Under the pieces are notes generated by a model. That model had not been told where the DNA came from. It worked only from the letters and a program-made list of their open reading frames with translations, and did no database searches. Shown piece by piece: positions 60,154 through 64,000 of a DNA stretch of 64,000 nt (positions are counted from its first letter, which is position 1; each line of letters starts with the position of its first letter). A program made the position numbers and the translations under genes. This DNA comes from Planomicrobium stackebrandtii (GTDB lineage: Bacteria > Bacillota > Bacilli > Bacillales_A > Planococcaceae). The stretch is taken from assembly GCF_030814955.1 (NCBI RefSeq), contig NZ_JAUSWB010000002.1, positions 248,001-312,000 of the forward strand. Direction: 5' to 3'.

Positions 60154-62313
60154 GTGAAGAAGAAAAAAGTTTGGGCTTTTGCCGCGATCGCAGCTATTTT
60201 AATAGGTCTCGCGTTTGTCTTTTTTAACGACAAAGTATCGGTAAGCGCTTCGTCTGTCGCTTTAGCCGAGCAGGGCTGGAAAGCCAACTTCTCTTCCTCG
60301 CTCCAGCAGGATGCCATCGATAAAGGCGATGTCTATCTCACAGATGCACAAGGTGGACGGGTCGATGTGGAAATGATCATCCTTGAAAATGGCAAGACAT
60401 TGGAAATACCTGAAATTGCCACCGGCCAATACCAGTTGCATGTGAAAAGAGCAGCATTAAAAAACAACTTCATGAAAAGTTTGGTCAGTACTGAAATTTC
60501 ATTTGTTGTGCAGGATCAATTAGAGCAGCTTACGGATGAAGAAGAGCTGCGGAACTATTTTGCACAGCTGATGGAAATGCAGCAGAACAACCAGCAATAC
60601 GGGGGCACAATTGCTGAAAGTGGAGAAGAAACTGCAGAATCCGCTGACTCTGCATCTGGCGAAAGTGAAGGGGTGGGAGGCGACCATTCAACCACCAACA
60701 ATCAGGTGGAGGGAGTGGATGAAGCTGATTTAGTAAAGACAGATGGTTCATATATTTACTCGATCAGCGAATCGCGCGTGATGATTTCAGATGTACGGAA
60801 TCCCGAGGAAATGGCTGTCGCCGCGGAATTGCCTTTTACACAGGAAACCTATCCGCAGCAGCTGTTTCTATCGGGAGATACACTGATCATCCTGGGCAGC
60901 AGCTATTCCGCCATGCCGATGGACGATTGGCATCTGCCAAGCAGCCAGCAGCCATATCTGGGCCTGACAACCGTTTACTTATATGACATCAGCAATCCTG
61001 AGTCGCCTCAGCTGATCCGTGAATTCGGCGCTGAAGGAAATTTGAGCGGCGCAAGGCTGAGCAGTAATGTTCTTTATTTTGTGACCAGTGTCTATCCGGA
61101 TTATTGGATTCTGGAAGAACAGGACGAACCGGAACTGCGTCCGCATCGCTACGACTCAAAAAACGGTGGAGAACTTGAGCCTATTTCTTATGACAGCATC
61201 GCAATTCTGCCGGGGACCATGGAAGGCAGCTACAGTGTCATCACGACGATTGACTTGGCTGTTCCTGAAACCAACGATGTCTCGACGGAAGGATTTTTAG
61301 GCGGCAGCGAACAGCTTTATATGAATGAAGAAAATCTTTATTTGACGGCCTCTGCCTATGTTCCATTAGGCGATGACGAACTGAGCGGCAACAGTGAAAT
61401 GGCAATTTGGATGCCGCAGCAGGCAAATACGGAAGTGTTTAAATTCGGTTTGAATGGTACTGCGGTTGAATTTTTGGCTTCTGCACAAATTACTGGTTCT
61501 TTGCTCAATCAGTTTTCGATGGATGAACACAATGGTTATTTCCGTGCAGCAACGACAGAAGGGATTGCGTGGGATGTGACTTCTCCATCAAAAAACCACC
61601 TATTTGTTCTGGATGGGCAAATGAATCAAGTGGGGTCGGTAGAAGATTTGGCACCTGGCGAACGGATTTATTCAGCCCGCTTTATCGAAGATAAGGCTTA
61701 TATGGTGACCTTTAAAGAAACCGATCCACTTTTTGTCATCGATGTTTCGGTTCCTTCCTCTCCACAAGTGCTTGGAGAACTGAAGATTCCGGGCTTCTCA
61801 AATTATCTGCATCCGTTGGACGAGGAACATTTAATCGGTTTTGGCTATGATACGAAATTGGTGCCTGTAAAGAATGGAGAACCGCGCGTCGTGACAGGCG
61901 GCATGAAAATCTCCTTATTCGATGTCAGCGATTTTGCAGCTCCAGTAGAAAAAGATACGGAGATTATCGGAGGGCCTGGCACATACTCGACGCTTCAATA
62001 CGATCACAAAGCTTTGTTTACGCATCAGGAAAAGAACTTGTTTGGTTTTCCAGCAGCACTTTATGAAGAAACTGCCGGTGATTATATAGATTTTGATGGT
62101 GAAGGCGCGTTGATTTACACCATTACTCCAGATGGGATTTCCCAAGCCGCCAGTTTGATTGAACAAACTGATGATCAATACGAAGATTGGAATACCGCGA
62201 TACAGCGAATTCTATATATTGGGGAAGAACTGTACACAGTAGCAAATGGTGAAATCAAAAGCTACAGCCTGGAAACCTTTGAACCAATCAGCAGTATGAC
62301 ATTTGATAAATAG
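60154..62313 (+). CDS. Membrane-anchored C-terminal beta-propeller protein
   Basis: A 719-residue extracytoplasmic protein. Residues 8-25 are a signal-anchor helix; about 40-130 form an N-terminal domain; 145-180 is an acidic linker. From 183 onward (NNQVEGVDEADLVKTDGSYIY) the C-terminal beta-propeller family begins, with repeated YIYSIS..., MISDVRNPEEMA, VYLYDISNPESPQLIREF and LFVIDVSVPSSPQVLGEL blades. Family members are widespread in Bacillales and archaea; their function is unknown. The start is GTG. A hairpin terminator follows. Confidence 0.82.
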   Translation: MKKKKVWAFAAIAAILIGLAFVFFNDKVSVSASSVALAEQGWKANFSSSLQQDAIDKGDVYLTDAQGGRVDVEMIILENGKTLEIPEIATGQYQLHVKRAALKNNFMKSLVSTEISFVVQDQLEQLTDEEELRNYFAQLMEMQQNNQQYGGTIAESGEETAESADSASGESEGVGGDHSTTNNQVEGVDEADLVKTDGSYIYSISESRVMISDVRNPEEMAVAAELPFTQETYPQQLFLSGDTLIILGSSYSAMPMDDWHLPSSQQPYLGLTTVYLYDISNPESPQLIREFGAEGNLSGARLSSNVLYFVTSVYPDYWILEEQDEPELRPHRYDSKNGGELEPISYDSIAILPGTMEGSYSVITTIDLAVPETNDVSTEGFLGGSEQLYMNEENLYLTASAYVPLGDDELSGNSEMAIWMPQQANTEVFKFGLNGTAVEFLASAQITGSLLNQFSMDEHNGYFRAATTEGIAWDVTSPSKNHLFVLDGQMNQVGSVEDLAPGERIYSARFIEDKAYMVTFKETDPLFVIDVSVPSSPQVLGELKIPGFSNYLHPLDEEHLIGFGYDTKLVPVKNGEPRVVTGGMKISLFDVSDFAAPVEKDTEIIGGPGTYSTLQYDHKALFTHQEKNLFGFPAALYEETAGDYIDFDGEGALIYTITPDGISQAASLIEQTDDQYEDWNTAIQRILYIGEELYTVANGEIKSYSLETFEPISSMTFDK

Positions 62314-62317
62314 CAGC

Positions 62318-62350
62318 AAGAGGCATATTTACAGGTGCCTCTTTTTTTTT
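62318..62350 (+). terminator. Rho-independent terminator
   Basis: AAGAGGCA/TGCCTCTT stem and a run of nine or more T. Confidence 0.85.
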
Positions 62351-62418
62351 TATGTTTTTAATTAGCAAAAATAGGGAAGTTGATGAGTATTCTGAAAACT
62401 ATAACTGGAGGGATATCG

Positions 62419-63558
62419 ATGAAAGCAGTAACGTTTCAAGGAGCAAAGAATATGCAGGTAAAAAATGTAAAAGATCCTGAAATCCAGAAAAAAGATGATA
62501 TCATCGTAAAAATCACCTCAACTGCTATATGTGGTACGGATTTGCATATTTATCAAGGTGCATTGCCGACAACAAAAGACACGGTAATCGGACATGAACC
62601 AATGGGAATTGTGGAAGAAGTGGGACCCGATGTCACCAAAGTAAAAAAAGGGGACCGTATCGTTCTTCCTTTTAACGTCAGCTGCGGGAAATGCTTTTAC
62701 TGCAGCAACGAAATGGAAAGCCAATGTGACAACTCAAATGACAACCCTCATTTTGACACCGGCGGGTATTTTGGTTTGACGGAACGCTATGGTGATTATT
62801 CAGGTGGACAAGCCGAATATTTGCGTGTGCCTTACGGAAATTTCATGCCTCTGTTGATTCCAGAATCCTCTGAACTGGAAGATGAATCGCTGTTGTTCCT
62901 GTCAGACGTTTTGCCAACCGCATGGTGGAGTGTAGAAAATGCCGGCGTTAAAAAAGGTGATACGGTCGTTGTCCTTGGATGCGGCCCAATTGGATTAATG
63001 ACGCAAAAGTTTGCCTGGATGCAAGGTGCCAGCCGCGTAATTGCAGTTGATGAAATTCCATACAGAATGGAACTTGCCAAAAAAATGAACAATGTTGAAA
63101 TTGTTGATTTCAGCATGCATGACAATACAGGTGCCCTGATCCACGAAATCACGCAAGGTGGAGCAAATGTTGTCATCGACTGTGTCGGAATGGACGGCAA
63201 AAAATCACCGTCAGAAGCGGTTCAGCAAAAATTGATGCTTCAGGGTGGTACTTTAAGTGCCATTGACATCGCAAAAGATGCTGTTGGCAAGTTTGGGACG
63301 ATCCAGTTAACCGGAGTTTACGGATTGACGTATAACCAATTCCCGCTAGGCAATATATTTGAACGGAATGTCACCATGAAGATGGGGCAGGCTCCAGTGA
63401 TCCATTTGATGCCGATGCTGTATGAAAAAATCGAAAATGGAGAATTTGATCCGCGCGAAATCATTTCACATATTGTGCCATTGGAAAGTGCCAGTGATGC
63501 TTATCAAATCTTTAATGACCATCAGGACAACTGTACAAAAGTTGTACTGAAGCCATAA
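62419..63558 (+). CDS. Zinc-dependent alcohol dehydrogenase
   Basis: A 379-residue MDR-family zinc enzyme. Catalytic zinc ligands Cys38 (CGTD) and His59-Glu60 (GHEP); structural zinc cysteines at 89, 92, 95 and 103; NAD motif GCGPIG near 185. The long insertion around 105-130 and the overall pattern suggest the formaldehyde-dehydrogenase-like (glutathione-independent) or threonine-dehydrogenase-like branch; the substrate is unknown. ATG 62419 follows GGAGGG. Monocistronic. Confidence 0.82.
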   Translation: MKAVTFQGAKNMQVKNVKDPEIQKKDDIIVKITSTAICGTDLHIYQGALPTTKDTVIGHEPMGIVEEVGPDVTKVKKGDRIVLPFNVSCGKCFYCSNEMESQCDNSNDNPHFDTGGYFGLTERYGDYSGGQAEYLRVPYGNFMPLLIPESSELEDESLLFLSDVLPTAWWSVENAGVKKGDTVVVLGCGPIGLMTQKFAWMQGASRVIAVDEIPYRMELAKKMNNVEIVDFSMHDNTGALIHEITQGGANVVIDCVGMDGKKSPSEAVQQKLMLQGGTLSAIDIAKDAVGKFGTIQLTGVYGLTYNQFPLGNIFERNVTMKMGQAPVIHLMPMLYEKIENGEFDPREIISHIVPLESASDAYQIFNDHQDNCTKVVLKP

Positions 63559-63578
63559 TGGCTCATAATTCGCAGTCC

Positions 63579-63616
63579 ATTAAACGCCCCGCAGAGTCGG
63601 GGCGTTTAATTTTTTG
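63579..63616. terminator. Rho-independent terminator
   Basis: TTAAACGCCCCG/CGGGGCGTTTAA stem and TTTTTT. Confidence 0.9.
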
Positions 63617-63668
63617 TCCATGTGCGTTATGATGGGTACTGAAACCGACTGCGAGAGGGGCGAAACAT

Positions 63669-64000
63669 GTGACACAAATAGGAGAGACCAGGCGTGAACT
63701 CGCGTTGGATTGTTTTTTGCTGGCTGGCCGAATCATGATGGAAAGCGGTGCCGAAACTTACCGCGTGGAAGATACAATGATCCGAATGGCCGTTTCACAA
63801 AATATGGTAAACTCTCATTGCTTCGTGACACCGACAGGCATCATGTTTTCTCCGAGTGAAGAGCTGGCGACACGATTTGTCCGTATTAATAACCGGAGTA
63901 CCGATCTTGAACGGGTAGCACTTGTCAATTCCGTTTCCCGGAAATTGGTGGCCGGAGAATATACAGTGCAGCAGGCTTACGATGAACTGCTGATTATTGA
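63669..64000 (+). CDS. ThrE/YjjP-type threonine/serine exporter, 5' part
   Basis: A frame open to the window end, 110 residues seen. GTG 63669 is chosen because ATG 63667 leads straight into TGA and a GAGGGGC site lies about 10 bases upstream. The N-terminal pattern (CFLLAGRIMMESGAETYRVEDTMIRMA, CFVTPTGIMFS, VNSVSRKLVAGEYTVQQAYDEL) matches the cytoplasmic domain of ThrE/YjjP proteins, which export threonine and serine. The membrane part would lie beyond the window. Confidence 0.85.
   Translation, partial: MTQIGETRRELALDCFLLAGRIMMESGAETYRVEDTMIRMAVSQNMVNSHCFVTPTGIMFSPSEELATRFVRINNRSTDLERVALVNSVSRKLVAGEYTVQQAYDELLII

Overview
The window is a gene-dense stretch of a Bacillales (Firmicutes) chromosome. 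Support: strong AGGAGG-type ribosome binding sites, many GTG/TTG starts, SigB-type promoters, Bacillus-type NsrR, MhqR, Fur, CcpA (cre) and SAM-I riboswitch signals, and a complete lia-type cell-envelope stress operon. The gene content and the 125-bp intergenic repeats would suit Planococcus, Planomicrobium or a relative (inference). I see no phage, plasmid, transposase, CRISPR, rRNA or tRNA. All genes are chromosomal housekeeping or accessory metabolism.

Layout. 1-2.7 kb: end of hslO (Hsp33), an MhqR-controlled hydrolase, and glutaminase. 2.8-7.1 kb: a general-stress block (large catalase, a YflT/YsnF fusion, YwbE, a second YflT protein), three of whose genes have SigB-like promoters. 7.1-7.7 kb: first array of a 125-126 bp repeat. 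7.8-12.6 kb: UvrD-like helicase, MFS exporter, DUF3243 protein, and a VLRF1/aeRF1-type release-factor-like protein behind a good SigB promoter. 12.6-18.5 kb: iron uptake, with two FhuF-like Fe-S proteins, a VOC protein, an FecE-type ATPase, and (divergent, across three Fur-like boxes) a binding lipoprotein and a double-length FecCD permease. 18.5-20.7 kb: flavohaemoglobin hmp with an NsrR box, repeat array 2, and nsrR. 20.7-24.9 kb: GSP26-like protein, EamA exporter, small hydrophilic protein, STAS-domain protein, peptidase T.

25-33 kb is a methionine region: an M20 amidohydrolase, metQ, repeat array 3, metP and metN read leftward from a SAM-I riboswitch, while metY-metX read rightward from a second one. 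A diverged PlsY paralogue lies between the riboswitches. 33-35.6 kb: HTH protein, EamA transporter, and a four-repeat TM-helix channel-like protein. 36.2-40.5 kb: a cre-controlled cluster for short carboxylate uptake and activation (small subunit, sodium:solute symporter, membrane protein, MbcS-like acyl-CoA ligase). 40.5-44 kb: liaIHFSR. 44-48 kb: metallophosphoesterase, DedA, 2-hydroxyacid dehydrogenase, trhO. 48-53.7 kb: a tripartite tricarboxylate transporter (tctCBA) with its two-component system. 53.7-54.8 kb: a Mta-like MerR regulator overlapping a 46-aa zinc-ribbon gene. 55-57.8 kb: lysine catabolism (piperideine-6-carboxylate dehydrogenase plus L-lysine 6-dehydrogenase) behind a perfect cre. 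57.9-64 kb: DagK-like lipid kinase, AlaX-type editing protein, secreted beta-propeller protein, zinc alcohol dehydrogenase, and the start of a ThrE-type exporter.

The most unusual items are the modular repeat arrays, which keep one order of types and a truncated last unit at three loci, including inside the metNPQ operon; the SigB-linked VLRF1 protein, whose central loop lacks GGQ; and the two facing-away SAM riboswitches. I did not find a clearly undescribed multi-gene system. Promoter, operator and terminator calls were made by eye.
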